Source of the DNA: Paractinoplanes brasiliensis
GTDB taxonomy: Bacteria > Actinomycetota > Actinomycetes > Mycobacteriales > Micromonosporaceae
Reading direction: 5' to 3'
DNA: 64,000 bases
Assembly (NCBI RefSeq): GCF_004362215.1
Contig: NZ_SNWR01000002.1
Location: 868,001-932,000 of the forward strand
The translations under genes were made by a program, and so were the position numbers. The notes under the pieces are model-generated. The model made no database searches, was not told the DNA's origin, and worked only from the letters and a program-made list of their open reading frames with translations. Numbering within the stretch: position 1 is the first letter of the stretch; the number at the start of each line of letters is the position of its first letter. Of this stretch, positions 34,059 through 42,733 are shown piece by piece.

Positions 34059-35311
34059 ACAAACCCGACCGTCGTCTCGTCATCGTGGTCCGCGCGGACC
34101 CGGTGGTCTGCGGCCATTCCGGCGAGGCCCGCAACCTCGCCGAGGTCGCCCTCACCCGGGGCTTCACGGACGTACGCCTGCTCACCTGGCCCATTGAAGT
34201 GCTGCAGGCCGCCGGTCTGCCGCTCAAACCGCTCGACCGCCTGCTGCCGTACAGCGAAGGGATCACCGTCGAACGGCCCGAGGCCGTCGGCGACTACCGC
34301 GTGCCCGACGGCCGGCACCTCGCGGGCCTGACCGGCCGGCTGGTCGAGCTGCTGGCCGAACCGATCCCCACGGTGTGCCTGTCGATGTACACCGTGCCGC
34401 ACACCACGGTGGTGGTCGACGCCGTGAACGCGGCCCGCGCGGCCGGCCTGACCCCCGACGTGCACACCATCGCCAAGGCGGTCGGCTCCGACGTCACCAA
34501 CGTCATCCGCCAGTGCCTGCGCGAGGGCCGCTTCGGCGCGGCGACGGTGCTGTTCACGACGTTCCTCGCCAACGACGAGGTGGTGGCGGTCTCCGAATAC
34601 ACCAAGGACGAGATCATCGCCTCGGCGGCGGAGGTGGACGCGGCCTGTGGCACGTCGTTCGCCGAACAGTGCCGCGCCCGGGTGACGGTCAGCTACCCGC
34701 CGATCGACTCCTCGGCATACCTCGACCTCAACCCTTCGAAAGTGGACGAGGCCCTGGCCAAGCGGGGCCTGGAACGCGACGGCTACATCCTGTTCCTGTC
34801 CCGGGTGGCGCGCGCCAAGGGCATCTACGACCTGATCATCGCGTACGGGCAGATGCGGGCCCGCGACAAGGTGAAGCTGGTCGTCGCGGGCACCGGACCG
34901 GCCCTGGAACACGTGCAGGCGATGGCCAAGGAGGACGACCGCATCATCTTCCTCACCGATGTCGACGACGAGGAGAAGCCGCTGCTGATGCGCGGCTGCG
35001 CCGCCTACGCCCTGCCCACCAAGCCCGAACCCGACTTCGTCGAGACGTTCGGCATCGCCCTGGCCGAGAAGATGCTGGCCGGCGGCGGGCCGGTCATCAC
35101 GACGCTCACCGGGGGGACGGGGGAGGCCGTGGGGGACACCGCCGTCATCGTGGAACCGGGGGACATCAACGGGCTCGCCGAAGCCCTCGACCACGCCGTC
35201 CTCGACATGACCGAGGTGGAACGCAAGGCCATGGCGGAACGGGCCCTCGCCAAAGCCATGACCTTCGACCGCGCCGCCGTCTTCGACTCCCTGCTGGCCA
35301 CCGGGAACTGA
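34055..35311 (+). CDS. GT-B glycosyltransferase (GT4-like)
   Basis: A 418-residue cytoplasmic glycosyltransferase. The N-terminal half has RLVIVVRADPVVCGHSGEAR, a Rossmann strand-loop for acceptor binding. The C-terminal half has YILFLSRVARAKGIYDLI, VVAGTGP and the sugar-nucleotide signature ETFGIALAEKMLAGGGPVI (the E-x7-E motif of GT4). The start is TTG 34055 with GGAGGA seven bases upstream, overlapping the GH92 stop by 4 bp. Tight coupling of a degrading mannosidase and a transferase suggests turnover or remodelling of one mannose-containing glycan or small glucoside. Donor and acceptor cannot be read. Confidence 0.88.
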   Translation: MNKPDRRLVIVVRADPVVCGHSGEARNLAEVALTRGFTDVRLLTWPIEVLQAAGLPLKPLDRLLPYSEGITVERPEAVGDYRVPDGRHLAGLTGRLVELLAEPIPTVCLSMYTVPHTTVVVDAVNAARAAGLTPDVHTIAKAVGSDVTNVIRQCLREGRFGAATVLFTTFLANDEVVAVSEYTKDEIIASAAEVDAACGTSFAEQCRARVTVSYPPIDSSAYLDLNPSKVDEALAKRGLERDGYILFLSRVARAKGIYDLIIAYGQMRARDKVKLVVAGTGPALEHVQAMAKEDDRIIFLTDVDDEEKPLLMRGCAAYALPTKPEPDFVETFGIALAEKMLAGGGPVITTLTGGTGEAVGDTAVIVEPGDINGLAEALDHAVLDMTEVERKAMAERALAKAMTFDRAAVFDSLLATGN

Positions 35312-35320
35312 CCCGCGTAA

Positions 35321-35389
35321 GGCCGGGCCGGCGCCTCTACCGGCTCGGCCGGGTCGTGCAGGTGGTTGCTCGACAACGCCGGCCCGGCC
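35321..35389. terminator. Long-loop inverted repeat after the GH92-GT operon
   Basis: GGCCGGGCCGGCG (35321-35333) pairs exactly with 35377-35389 across 43 bases, starting 10 bases after the stop. The loop has its own GGCTCGGCC structure. Termination is inferred from position. Confidence 0.45.
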
Positions 35390-35587
35390 CGCGGACAACG
35401 ACACCCCAGTAGCCCTCGACAGCGCTGTCCCTCTGCCGCCCGCAACCCCTTCACCGCGCGGCTCGCGTCCCGAAATCCTGTTCCCCGCGTCTGCAGCTCG
35501 TCGTGCGGTGGTCCCGCCCAGCCGATCGCTCCGCGCGCATGACCCTGTGGACAGCCGGCGACGCGCTTTTCGGTTCTGTGGTTGGCT

Positions 35588-35596
35588 TGTGGACAA
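35588..35596. promoter_or_regulatory. DnaA-box-like nonamer
   Basis: TGTGGACAA, the complement of TTGTCCACA, lies in the same intergenic region as a one-mismatch copy 42 bases upstream (35546). Chance occurrence is less likely in high-GC DNA but not excluded. Confidence 0.4.
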
Positions 35597-35661
35597 CTCG
35601 CAAGGTCAACTTGCGGACTGTTCTAGGGTGGGGGCCCCCAAGGCGGGCGGGTTAGGGCTGG

Positions 35662-36825
35662 TTGGCGTTGATCAAGTACATCGACTTCGGTGAGCCGGCG
35701 TTCGTGCGTGATCCGTATCCGGGGTTGGCGGCGCTCCGGGAGCGGGGCGCGGTCACCTGGCATGAGCCGACCGGGCAGTTCCTGGCCGCCAGTCACGCCG
35801 CGGCCGGGGCCGTGCTGCGGGACAGGCGCCTGGGGCGGTTCTGGCGGGACCGTGAGCCCGCCGAGGTCTACGAGCCGTTCAACCTGTTGCACCGCAACCA
35901 GATGATGGAGAACGAACCGCCCGCCCACACCCGGCTGCGGTCGCTGGTGTCGGGGGCGTTCGCGCGCGGGCACGTCGAAAGGCTGCGCGAGCCTGTCGTC
36001 GCCGAAGCCGCCCGGCTCGTCCATCGGGCCGGCTCCCACTTCGACCTGCTCGCCGACGTGGCCGAGCCCCTCGCGGTCACGGTGATCGCCGAGCTGCTGG
36101 GCGTGCCCGGGCCCGACCGCCCGAAACTGCGCCCCTGGTCGGCCGCCATGGTGCGCATGTACGAGGTCACCCGCACGCCGGAAACCGAGGCCGCCGCCCT
36201 CGAGGCGTGCCGCGAGTTCACGGACTTCCTGCGCGACCTGGCCGCCCGCCGCGCCGCCGAGCCCCGCGACGACCTGATCAGCCACCTGGCCGCCGTACCG
36301 GAGCTCACGCCCGACGAGCTGGTGGCGTCGGCGATCCTGCTGCTCAACGCCGGGCACGAGGCCTCGGTCAACGCGCTCGGCGGCGGCGTGGTCGCCCTGC
36401 TGCGCCACCCCGAACAGCTCGCACGTCTGCGAGCCGGCCCGGCGCTGATCCCGACGGCGGCCGAGGAGATGATCCGGTACGACTCCCCGCTGCACATGTT
36501 CGTGCGCACGGCCGCGGCCGACGTGGAGATCGCGGGCGTACGCATCCCGGAAGGCGCCTCGATCGCCGCGCTCCTCGGGGCGGCCAACCGTGACCCCGCC
36601 GTGTTCGCGGATCCCGACTCGTTCGACGTGGCCCGTGATCCGAACCCGCACCTCGGTTTCGGGGCCGGGCTGCACTTCTGCCTCGGCGCCCCGCTCGCGC
36701 GCATCGAGTTGCGGGCCGCGCTGACCGCCCTGCTGACACGAGACCTCGACCTGGCCGCCGAGCCGGTCAACCGTCCCACGTTCGTGCTCCGCGCCTACGA
36801 ATCCGTCCCGCTGGCGGCGAAGTGA
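35662..36825 (+). CDS. Cytochrome P450 with Ala in place of the I-helix Thr
   Basis: A 387-residue soluble bacterial P450 monooxygenase. The heme-binding loop is FGAGLHFCLG (axial Cys340), ExxR is Glu269-Arg272, and the K-helix to beta region is RYDSPLHMF. In the I helix the oxygen-activating motif is AGHEAS (230-235). The usual acid-Thr pair is Glu233-Ala234, so the proton-relay threonine is replaced. P450eryF (CYP107A1) has the same replacement and recruits a substrate hydroxyl. The start is TTG 35662 or TTG 35668, both close to AGGG; no ATG is near. No ferredoxin gene is adjacent. A palindrome at 35629-35640 may be its operator. Confidence 0.93.
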   Translation: MALIKYIDFGEPAFVRDPYPGLAALRERGAVTWHEPTGQFLAASHAAAGAVLRDRRLGRFWRDREPAEVYEPFNLLHRNQMMENEPPAHTRLRSLVSGAFARGHVERLREPVVAEAARLVHRAGSHFDLLADVAEPLAVTVIAELLGVPGPDRPKLRPWSAAMVRMYEVTRTPETEAAALEACREFTDFLRDLAARRAAEPRDDLISHLAAVPELTPDELVASAILLLNAGHEASVNALGGGVVALLRHPEQLARLRAGPALIPTAAEEMIRYDSPLHMFVRTAAADVEIAGVRIPEGASIAALLGAANRDPAVFADPDSFDVARDPNPHLGFGAGLHFCLGAPLARIELRAALTALLTRDLDLAAEPVNRPTFVLRAYESVPLAAK

Positions 36826-36996
36826 CCCGCGCCCGAGCCGGCGTTCGACGCGGTGCAGGACGCGGTCGAGGAGGCGCTGCTCAACGCGATCCTGACCGCT
36901 CCCACCACCGTCGGGTTCCAAGGCCGTGTCCGGTACGGGGTTCCGCACGACCGCCTGCTGCGACGGTTGCGCGAGCACGGGGTCATCCCGTCGTGA
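36826..36996 (+). pseudogene. Relic of the C-terminus of a DmpA/P1-type (S58) peptidase
   Basis: Directly after the P450 stop, the same frame reads about 56 codons to a stop at 36994. It contains VEEALLNAILTAPTTVGF and VPHDRLLRRLREHGV. This resembles the end of peptidase family S58 (DmpA), where a TEEAxLNAL helix is followed by a P-x-D/H-x-L segment. No start codon, nucleophile or upstream domain remains. The final 14 bases overlap the convergent P450. It is most likely the remnant of a gene deleted when the P450s came together. Confidence 0.55.
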
Positions 36997-38173
36997 CCGG
37001 CACCTCGGAGAAGCCGCGCAGGACGAGGCGGTCGCGGCGTACGGGATCGCCGTTGAGGGCCATCTTGGGCCGCCCGGTCAACAGCGCGGGCAGCGCGATC
37101 TGGGCTTCGAGGCGGGCCAGCGGGGCGCCCAGGCAGTAGTGCGCGCCGCCGCCGAACGACACCGGCTGGATGTTCGGGCGGCCCGGGTCGAAGCGGTGCG
37201 GGTCGTCGTAGCGGGCCGGGTCGCGGTTGGCCGCGCCGAGCAGCATGGTCAGCGAGGCGCCGGCCGGAACCGCGATGCCGTCCACGTCGAGCGGTTCGGT
37301 CGTGTACCGGGAGGTCAGCTGCACCGGGGAGTCGTACCGCAGGATCTCCTCGACGAATCCGGGGGCCAGTGACGGGTCGGCACGCAGCCGCTCGGCCTGG
37401 TCGGGCAGCGACAGCAGCAGGTGCAGGCCGGTGCCGAGCAGGTTGGCGGTGGTCTCGAACCCGGCCACCAGCAGCAGCACCAGGTTGGCCAGCAGTTCCT
37501 GGCCGGTCAGGGTGCCGCCCGCCCCGGCCTCGACGAGCGCGCTGGTCAGGTCCTCCCGCGGGTGCTGCTGCCGTTCGGCGATCAGGCCGATGAAGTAGTC
37601 CTCGAGTTCCCGCCCGGCGGCGTCGGCGAGTTGCATCTCGTCGGCGGTGCTGACCGGTTCGAGCACCACGGTGAGGTCGTGGGCGCGCTGCCGGAACCAG
37701 GGCCGGTCGGCCTCGGGCACGCCGAGCAGCGCGCAGATCACGCCGACCGGCAGGGGGTAGGCGAACGCGGTCATCAGGTCGGTCTCGGCGGGCATCGCGT
37801 CGATCAGCTCTTCGCACTGGGCGGTGATCACGTCGCGCATGCCGGCGATCCGGCGTGGCGTGAAGGTGGCCGCGGCGGCCCGGCGTACGCGGGTGTGGTC
37901 GGGCGGGTTGCTCTGCAACATGGACAGGACCACCGGCGCCACTCCGCGGTTCTGCCGCCAGTCGGGCCAGAACTCGTCGTAGTCGCTCGCGTCGGCCAGC
38001 CGCATGCTCGTGTCGCGCAGCAGCCGGTTGGTCAGCGCGTGCGTGGTGACGTACCAGCGGTCGTCGGGCGCCCGGAACACCGGCGCGTGGGCCCTGATCA
38101 CGTCGTAGGCCGGGTACGGGTTGTGGCGTCCCTCAGCCTCGAACAGCGAGCCGAGCGCGGTCAGATGGTCCAT
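36983..38173 (-). CDS. Cytochrome P450
   Basis: A 396-residue soluble P450. The heme loop is FGGGAHYCLGAPLARLE (axial Cys347), ExxR is in VEEILRYDSP (about 275-279), and the I helix is LVAGFETTANLLG with normal Glu240-Thr241. Phrases such as NPPDHTRVRRAAAATFTPRR place it with the CYP105/107-like actinobacterial enzymes. It is convergent with the previous P450, so the two are not one operon. A perfect 14-bp stem-loop lies in its leader. No redox partner or biosynthetic cluster flanks it, and the substrate is unknown. Confidence 0.95.
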   Translation of the reverse strand: MDHLTALGSLFEAEGRHNPYPAYDVIRAHAPVFRAPDDRWYVTTHALTNRLLRDTSMRLADASDYDEFWPDWRQNRGVAPVVLSMLQSNPPDHTRVRRAAAATFTPRRIAGMRDVITAQCEELIDAMPAETDLMTAFAYPLPVGVICALLGVPEADRPWFRQRAHDLTVVLEPVSTADEMQLADAAGRELEDYFIGLIAERQQHPREDLTSALVEAGAGGTLTGQELLANLVLLLVAGFETTANLLGTGLHLLLSLPDQAERLRADPSLAPGFVEEILRYDSPVQLTSRYTTEPLDVDGIAVPAGASLTMLLGAANRDPARYDDPHRFDPGRPNIQPVSFGGGAHYCLGAPLARLEAQIALPALLTGRPKMALNGDPVRRDRLVLRGFSEVPVTTG

Positions 38174-38207
38174 GCCTCATCATCGCGCGTCACCGCCACC
38201 GGCCGCC

Positions 38208-38243
38208 GGGTGGGCGGGCAGCCGCCCCGCTGCCCGCCCACCC
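38208..38243. promoter_or_regulatory. Perfect 14-bp stem-loop in a divergent region
   Basis: GGGTGGGCGGGCAG pairs with its exact complement around an 8-base loop. It lies 35 bases upstream of the P450 start (38173) and about 230 bases upstream of the EamA gene. It could shape the P450 leader, act as an attenuator, or bind a regulator. Confidence 0.5.
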
Positions 38244-38475
38244 CGGCGCGTGACCGCCTCCGTGCGCCTGGACGAAGCGAACCTCCGGCGGCGGTCAACG
38301 GACCGGTCGCGCCCAGGTTCCCGGTGCCGCGGTTCCGGTCCTTCAACAAGCTCGGTCCCACCGTACGAACCCCCTGGTCACGGGGGAATCGGCCGACCTG
38401 CCGATCGGCACCCTCGCATTTGGGGAGGCCGTTGGGCCTAACCCGCAGGTGGCGGATCGGACACAGACTGTCGGC

Positions 38476-39321
38476 ATGGGGCTTCCGACGCTCGCGCTGG
38501 CGCTCGTCCTGTCGTCGGCGCTGCTGCACGCCTTGTGGAACGTGTTGCTGGGCCGGACCGCGCCCACGGGCTTCGACGCGGCGATCGCGGGCAACACGAT
38601 CGGCTGGGTCGCGCTGACCCCGTTCGCCGTGGCCCGGTGGCGTGTGGACGACGCCGGCTGGGGTTACCTGGCCGTGTCGGCCGGCTTCTCGATCACGTAC
38701 TTCCTGCTGCTCAATGTCGCCTACGCCCGAGCTCCCGTGCACGCCGCCTACCCGGTCGCGCGCGGTCTGGCCCCCGTGCTGGTGCTGCTCGTGACGCTGG
38801 CGGCCGGCGGCACTGTGCCCGCCCGAGCCGGTCTCGGCGTGCTCGTCATCAGCGTGGGCATTCTCGTCACGGCGTCGGGTGCTTCCCGGCGCTCGGTGCT
38901 TGCCGCCACGCCGGTCGCCGTCTCGCTGACCTGCTACACGTACGTGGCCTCGCGCGGCCTCGAGCACGTCGACCCGAGCACCTACCTGTGGCTGTCCATG
39001 GCGCCGCTCGTCCTCGGGTCGGTCACCTTCCGGCTGCTGACCAAGCCCGTTTCCCCGTACGCCCGGATCGCGCGCGACACGTACGTCATCGGGCTCGGCT
39101 CGGTGGCGGCCCACGTGCTCACGCTGGCCGCGCTGGCCCTGGTGAGCGAGGCCCAGGTCCCCGCGATCGCCGCCCTGCGCGAGACCGGCATCCTGTTCGT
39201 GATCGCCCTGTCCTGGCTCACCGCAAAGGCCCACGACGCCCGCCCCACCCCGAGAACAGCCCTCGGCGCGCTCTTCGTCTTCGCCGGCGTGGCCGTCCTC
39301 GCCCTGGCCGGCAACTCCTGA
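38476..39321 (+). CDS. EamA/DMT-family permease
   Basis: A 281-residue membrane protein with ten predicted helices arranged as two five-helix repeats, as in RhaT/YdcZ-type drug/metabolite transporters. Helix 1 is LALALVLSSALLHALWNVLLG, and the internal YPVARGLAPVLVLL is a family hallmark. The ATG at 38476 opens on helix 1. An in-frame GTG at 38449 would add nine polar residues, and neither has a clear ribosome binding site, so a leaderless or weak start is possible. Substrate is unknown; relatives export amino acids or drugs. Confidence 0.88.
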   Translation: MGLPTLALALVLSSALLHALWNVLLGRTAPTGFDAAIAGNTIGWVALTPFAVARWRVDDAGWGYLAVSAGFSITYFLLLNVAYARAPVHAAYPVARGLAPVLVLLVTLAAGGTVPARAGLGVLVISVGILVTASGASRRSVLAATPVAVSLTCYTYVASRGLEHVDPSTYLWLSMAPLVLGSVTFRLLTKPVSPYARIARDTYVIGLGSVAAHVLTLAALALVSEAQVPAIAALRETGILFVIALSWLTAKAHDARPTPRTALGALFVFAGVAVLALAGNS

Positions 39322-39548
39322 CACTCCCACGGCCGTGCTCGCCCAGATCTCTGGAGCCCCGCCACCGGCTGCCCGGCCGGCTGGACTCAGCGCGGACGGT
39401 CCGCCTTGGCTCGAACGGCCGGTCACATCGGACAGTCCTCACCGGGACCCAAGGAGAACCGGGAGTGCGACGCAGGCCTGTATTCCGGCCAGGCGCAACA
39501 GCCCGGCGTTGTGCAGCAGCGGCCGTGCGCACGGAGATCGTCGATCTC

Positions 39549-40163
39549 CTAGGTGAGCACCGGGGCGAGGCCGTTGCCGGTGCGGCCGGTCAGGGCTTCG
39601 ACGAATGCGACCGGGTCGGCCATCCGGGTCAGCACCGCCGACGTGTGCGCGAGACCGGCGGCGGGCACGGACGGTGACTCGCCGAGGGCGCGTTGCAGGT
39701 CGAGCAGGTGGACGGTGGCCTCGACGATGCCGATGCCGAGCACCTCGCCGACGCGCATGCGGGCCGTGCCGAGGTAGTTGACTACTGCGTCATCCAGTTC
39801 GCGGGCGGCGTCGAGCGACCGCGGGCCGACCTCGGCGAACGCGGCGGTCATCTGCTCGGTGGTGAACTGGGCGGCGGCGTCGACAGCTCGGGCCGCCACG
39901 TCGGCGCGGTTGAGGTTGGCCACGCCGTCGGGGGCGTTGAAGGCGCGTAGCAGCTCGGCCGCGGATTCGTGTGTCGGCGGGCTGTCGCAGACCTGGGTGG
40001 CGACGTGGCCGAGCCAGTGCGGCCACTGCGCGGTGTGCGCGAACAACGCCCGTACGGTCCACGGCTCCAGCCGCGTCGGGGCGCGCCACTGGTCCTCGGT
40101 GAGATTCGACCCGTACGCAGCCCAGACGGCCCACAGTTCGCCGAGAGTGTCCGCCGCCGTCAT
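39549..40163 (-). CDS. Mycothiol-dependent maleylpyruvate isomerase-like (DinB-fold) protein
   Basis: A 204-residue four-helix-bundle protein of the TIGR03083/DinB_2 type. The first helix pair ends in PWTVRALFAHTAQWPHWLGHV, where His residues of the metal site lie. A third His is in VEATVHLLDLQRAL. By family these use mycothiol or are metal-dependent transferases of unknown substrate. The start ATG overlaps the stop of the upstream esterase gene (ATGA), so the two are co-translated. A domain-swapped reading frame longer than this is an artefact. Confidence 0.82.
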   Translation of the reverse strand: MTAADTLGELWAVWAAYGSNLTEDQWRAPTRLEPWTVRALFAHTAQWPHWLGHVATQVCDSPPTHESAAELLRAFNAPDGVANLNRADVAARAVDAAAQFTTEQMTAAFAEVGPRSLDAARELDDAVVNYLGTARMRVGEVLGIGIVEATVHLLDLQRALGESPSVPAAGLAHTSAVLTRMADPVAFVEALTGRTGNGLAPVLT

Positions 40164-41272
40164 GCTCGCACGCCTGTCACCGCGATCAGGCCGTCGGCGA
40201 ACGTGCGGCGCCAGTTCACGTAGTCGTGGCCGCCGGAGTATTCGGCGTAGGCAACGGTGTAACCCCGTCGGCGCAGCGCGTCGCGCATGGCCCGGTTCAC
40301 GTCGACCTGTGACGGCGCCCCGCCCGGCCCCGGGAACGTCTCGAAGATCCCCACGTCCAGATAGAACCGCACGTCGGCGAGCGGCAGCAGGCCGACCTCC
40401 CGGATCAACCGGCCGGGGTCGCCGCTCGGCCACCAGAAGCTGCCCGACTGCGAGATGACCGCGCCGAAGTTGTCGGGCGAGGTCAGCCCGATGTGCGCCG
40501 CGATCAGGCCGCCCCGGGACGCGCCGGCGATCATGTTGGCCCGCGGGTCCAGGCCCGCCCCCAGCGTCGTGCGGGCCCACGGCAGCAGCTCGCCGGTCAC
40601 GAAGTCGCGCATCGTTCCGTCCGGGGACAGGTCGTCGTCGCGCCGGGCGGTGTGGCTGGTGACGAAGAGCGCGACCAGCGGCGGGATCTCGCCCGCGGCG
40701 ATCAGGTTGTCGAGCACGGTGGGGACGCGCTGGACCTTGCGGGCCGTCCAGCCGTCGAAGACGACCAGCACGGGCAGCCCGGCCGTCGGCGTGCCGGCCG
40801 GGCGGTACACGACCACCTGCCGGCCGAGCGGCGCCTCGGTCAGCACCCCAGTTGTCACGCCGGGGCGCGGGGCCAGCCACGGCTCGGAGGGCGCATCGGG
40901 CAGCGTCAGCGTCGACGCCCAGACGTCGCGGTCGCCGGGGTCGCCCGGGTCGCGTGGAAACAGCAGGCGGGCCGGGTTGAACGCGTCGATGTGGGTCCTG
41001 CCGTCGTGCGCCAGGCAGTACACCGTGCTCAGGTCGGACGGCAGCACACGGGTCGCGTACCAGAGGTCGTTGCCGCGCATGCGTTCGAGCGGCACGTCGA
41101 GCCCCCACCCCACGCGGGCGCTGCTCGCCGACCCCCGCCACAGGAACGTCACCAGCTGGGAGCCGTCGCGCCACGGCTCGATCAGCGGCGTGCCGTCAGC
41201 GGTCACGCGCTGCCACCACTCGTGCAGGCCGGCCGGGTCGTCCAGCAGCGCGGACATCTGCGGACTCTGCAC
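40160..41272 (-). CDS. Enterochelin esterase-like alpha/beta hydrolase (Fes type)
   Basis: A 370-residue cytoplasmic esterase. The N-terminal Fes domain (about 20-140) has VTFLWRGSA and YCLAHDGRTHIDAFNP. The catalytic esterase-D-like domain has RQVVVYRPAG, the nucleophile elbow GASRGG and a C-terminal GGHDYVNWR (His). By family it cleaves ester bonds of ferric catecholate siderophores to release iron. The GTG at 41272 is chosen because GAGGAG lies seven bases upstream. No siderophore synthesis or uptake genes are nearby, so it may serve an imported siderophore or another ester. Confidence 0.88.
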   Translation of the reverse strand: MQSPQMSALLDDPAGLHEWWQRVTADGTPLIEPWRDGSQLVTFLWRGSASSARVGWGLDVPLERMRGNDLWYATRVLPSDLSTVYCLAHDGRTHIDAFNPARLLFPRDPGDPGDRDVWASTLTLPDAPSEPWLAPRPGVTTGVLTEAPLGRQVVVYRPAGTPTAGLPVLVVFDGWTARKVQRVPTVLDNLIAAGEIPPLVALFVTSHTARRDDDLSPDGTMRDFVTGELLPWARTTLGAGLDPRANMIAGASRGGLIAAHIGLTSPDNFGAVISQSGSFWWPSGDPGRLIREVGLLPLADVRFYLDVGIFETFPGPGGAPSQVDVNRAMRDALRRRGYTVAYAEYSGGHDYVNWRRTFADGLIAVTGVRA

Positions 41273-41341
41273 GGCAACACTCCTCAGGGCGGCGGAGGGT
41301 GAGCGATCCGCCACCGAGAGTCCCAAGTGGATCTTGCTTAG

Positions 41342-42733
41342 TCAAGACGCATAGGCCGACAACCCGGTCAACAACGCGTTCAGGCCCTGTTTCGCGTCCG
41401 CGAACAACATCGCCGTACGCGGGTCCGAGTAGAGCTCGTTGTCGATGCCGGCGTACCCGTGCCCCAGCGACCGCTTGATCACGATGACGCTGCGTGCTTT
41501 GTCGACGTCGAGGATCGGCATGCCCGACACCGCGTTGCCGGGCCGCCGCGCCGCCGGGTTGGTCACGTCGTTCGCCCCGATCACCAGCGCCACGTCCGTC
41601 CGCGGGAACGCCGGGTTGCTCTCCTCCAGGTCCTGCAATTGCTCGTACGGGGCGTTCGCCTCGGCCAGCAGCACGTTCATGTGCCCGGGCATGCGCCCGG
41701 CGACCGGGTGGATCGCGTACGACACCTCCACCCCGTGCGCGGCCAGCGCCTGGGCCAGCGCCACCGCCTCGTGCTGCGCCTGGGCGGCGGCCAGACCGTA
41801 CCCGGGCACGATGACCACCTTTCCCGCGTACGCCAGCTGGATCGCGGCGTCGTCGGCGGTGATTTCCCGTACGGCCGCCGAACCGCCCCCGGCCTCCACC
41901 GCGACGGCGTCGCCGGTGCCGTACCCGCCCGCGATGATCGCGCTGATCGGACGGTTCATCGCGTCGGCCATCAGCTTGGTCAGGATCGCGCCCGCCGCGC
42001 CGACCAGCGCGCCCGCGATGATCAGCGGCGTGCTGCCGAGCACGAACCCGGCCATCGCCACCGCCGTGCCCGTGCACGCGTTGAGCAGCGAGATCACCAC
42101 CGGCATGTCGGCCCCGCCGATCGGCAACGTCAGCAGCACACCCGCGACCAGCGCCGCGCCCGCCGCCCCGACCAGCGCCGCCGTGCCCCCGTCGAACCCC
42201 ACCACCAGCACCGCCATGACGGCCGCGACCGCTGCCAGCGCGATCGAGATCAACCGCCCGTACGGCACCACGATCGGGCGGCCCGGCACCCGCCCGGCCA
42301 GCTTGCCCGAGGCGATCAGGGACCCGCTGAACGTGAGCGCGCCGATCAGCACGTCGAGCACCCCGGTGACCTCGGCCTGGGTGGACGCCGGGTGGTCGCC
42401 CAGCGCGATCAGGGCCGCCGCGCCGCCGCCGACCGCGTTGAACAGGCTCACGAGCTGCGGCATCGCCGTCATCCGGACCACCCGCGCGGCGACCAGCCCC
42501 GCCACGGCGCCCGCCGCCGTGCCCAGGCCCAGCGCCCACGCCGCGTACGCGTTGATCTGCTGCCCCTCGATGAGGACCGCGAGCGTGACCAGGATCGCGA
42601 CACCCATGCCGGCGGCGGAGACGAGGTTCCCGCGCCGGGCCGTCCTCGGCGCGTTCATCAGGTGCAGCCCGACCACGAAGGCCGTCGCGCAGGCCAGATA
42701 GATCAGGTGGACGACCGTGTCGAAGGCGCTCAC
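41342..42733 (-). CDS. pntB: NAD(P) transhydrogenase subunit beta
   Basis: A 463-residue membrane subunit. Nine hydrophobic helices (1-270) form half of the proton channel. A soluble NADP-binding domain (about 285-463) has the family motif VPGYGLAAAQAQH, HPVAGRMPGHMNVLLAEA, and the terminal GYAGIDNELYSDPRTAMLFADAK. With the two alpha parts it couples hydride transfer between NADH and NADP+ to proton movement, mainly supplying NADPH. It is the last gene of a three-gene operon with 4-bp overlaps. Confidence 0.96.
   Translation of the reverse strand: MSAFDTVVHLIYLACATAFVVGLHLMNAPRTARRGNLVSAAGMGVAILVTLAVLIEGQQINAYAAWALGLGTAAGAVAGLVAARVVRMTAMPQLVSLFNAVGGGAAALIALGDHPASTQAEVTGVLDVLIGALTFSGSLIASGKLAGRVPGRPIVVPYGRLISIALAAVAAVMAVLVVGFDGGTAALVGAAGAALVAGVLLTLPIGGADMPVVISLLNACTGTAVAMAGFVLGSTPLIIAGALVGAAGAILTKLMADAMNRPISAIIAGGYGTGDAVAVEAGGGSAAVREITADDAAIQLAYAGKVVIVPGYGLAAAQAQHEAVALAQALAAHGVEVSYAIHPVAGRMPGHMNVLLAEANAPYEQLQDLEESNPAFPRTDVALVIGANDVTNPAARRPGNAVSGMPILDVDKARSVIVIKRSLGHGYAGIDNELYSDPRTAMLFADAKQGLNALLTGLSAYAS

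Larger units (their letters stand above)
35312..35661. other. 350-bp intergenic region after the glycosyltransferase
   Basis: No gene recognised. It contains a perfect 13-bp inverted repeat (35321/35377), two DnaA-box-like sites (TGTGGACAG at 35546 and TGTGGACAA at 35588) and a 12-bp palindrome TGGGGGCCCCCA at 35629-35640 just before the P450 gene. Confidence 0.6.

Noticed and set aside
36795..37817. 340-codon minus-strand frame across both P450 ends
   Set aside because: A shadow frame without P450 motifs. The correct frame for the second P450 runs 36983-38173.
39464..39677. Small plus-strand ORF after AAGGAG near 39451
   Set aside because: It is antisense to the DinB-like gene end, Arg-rich and without any recognisable pattern. 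The ribosome-binding-site match is probably chance.
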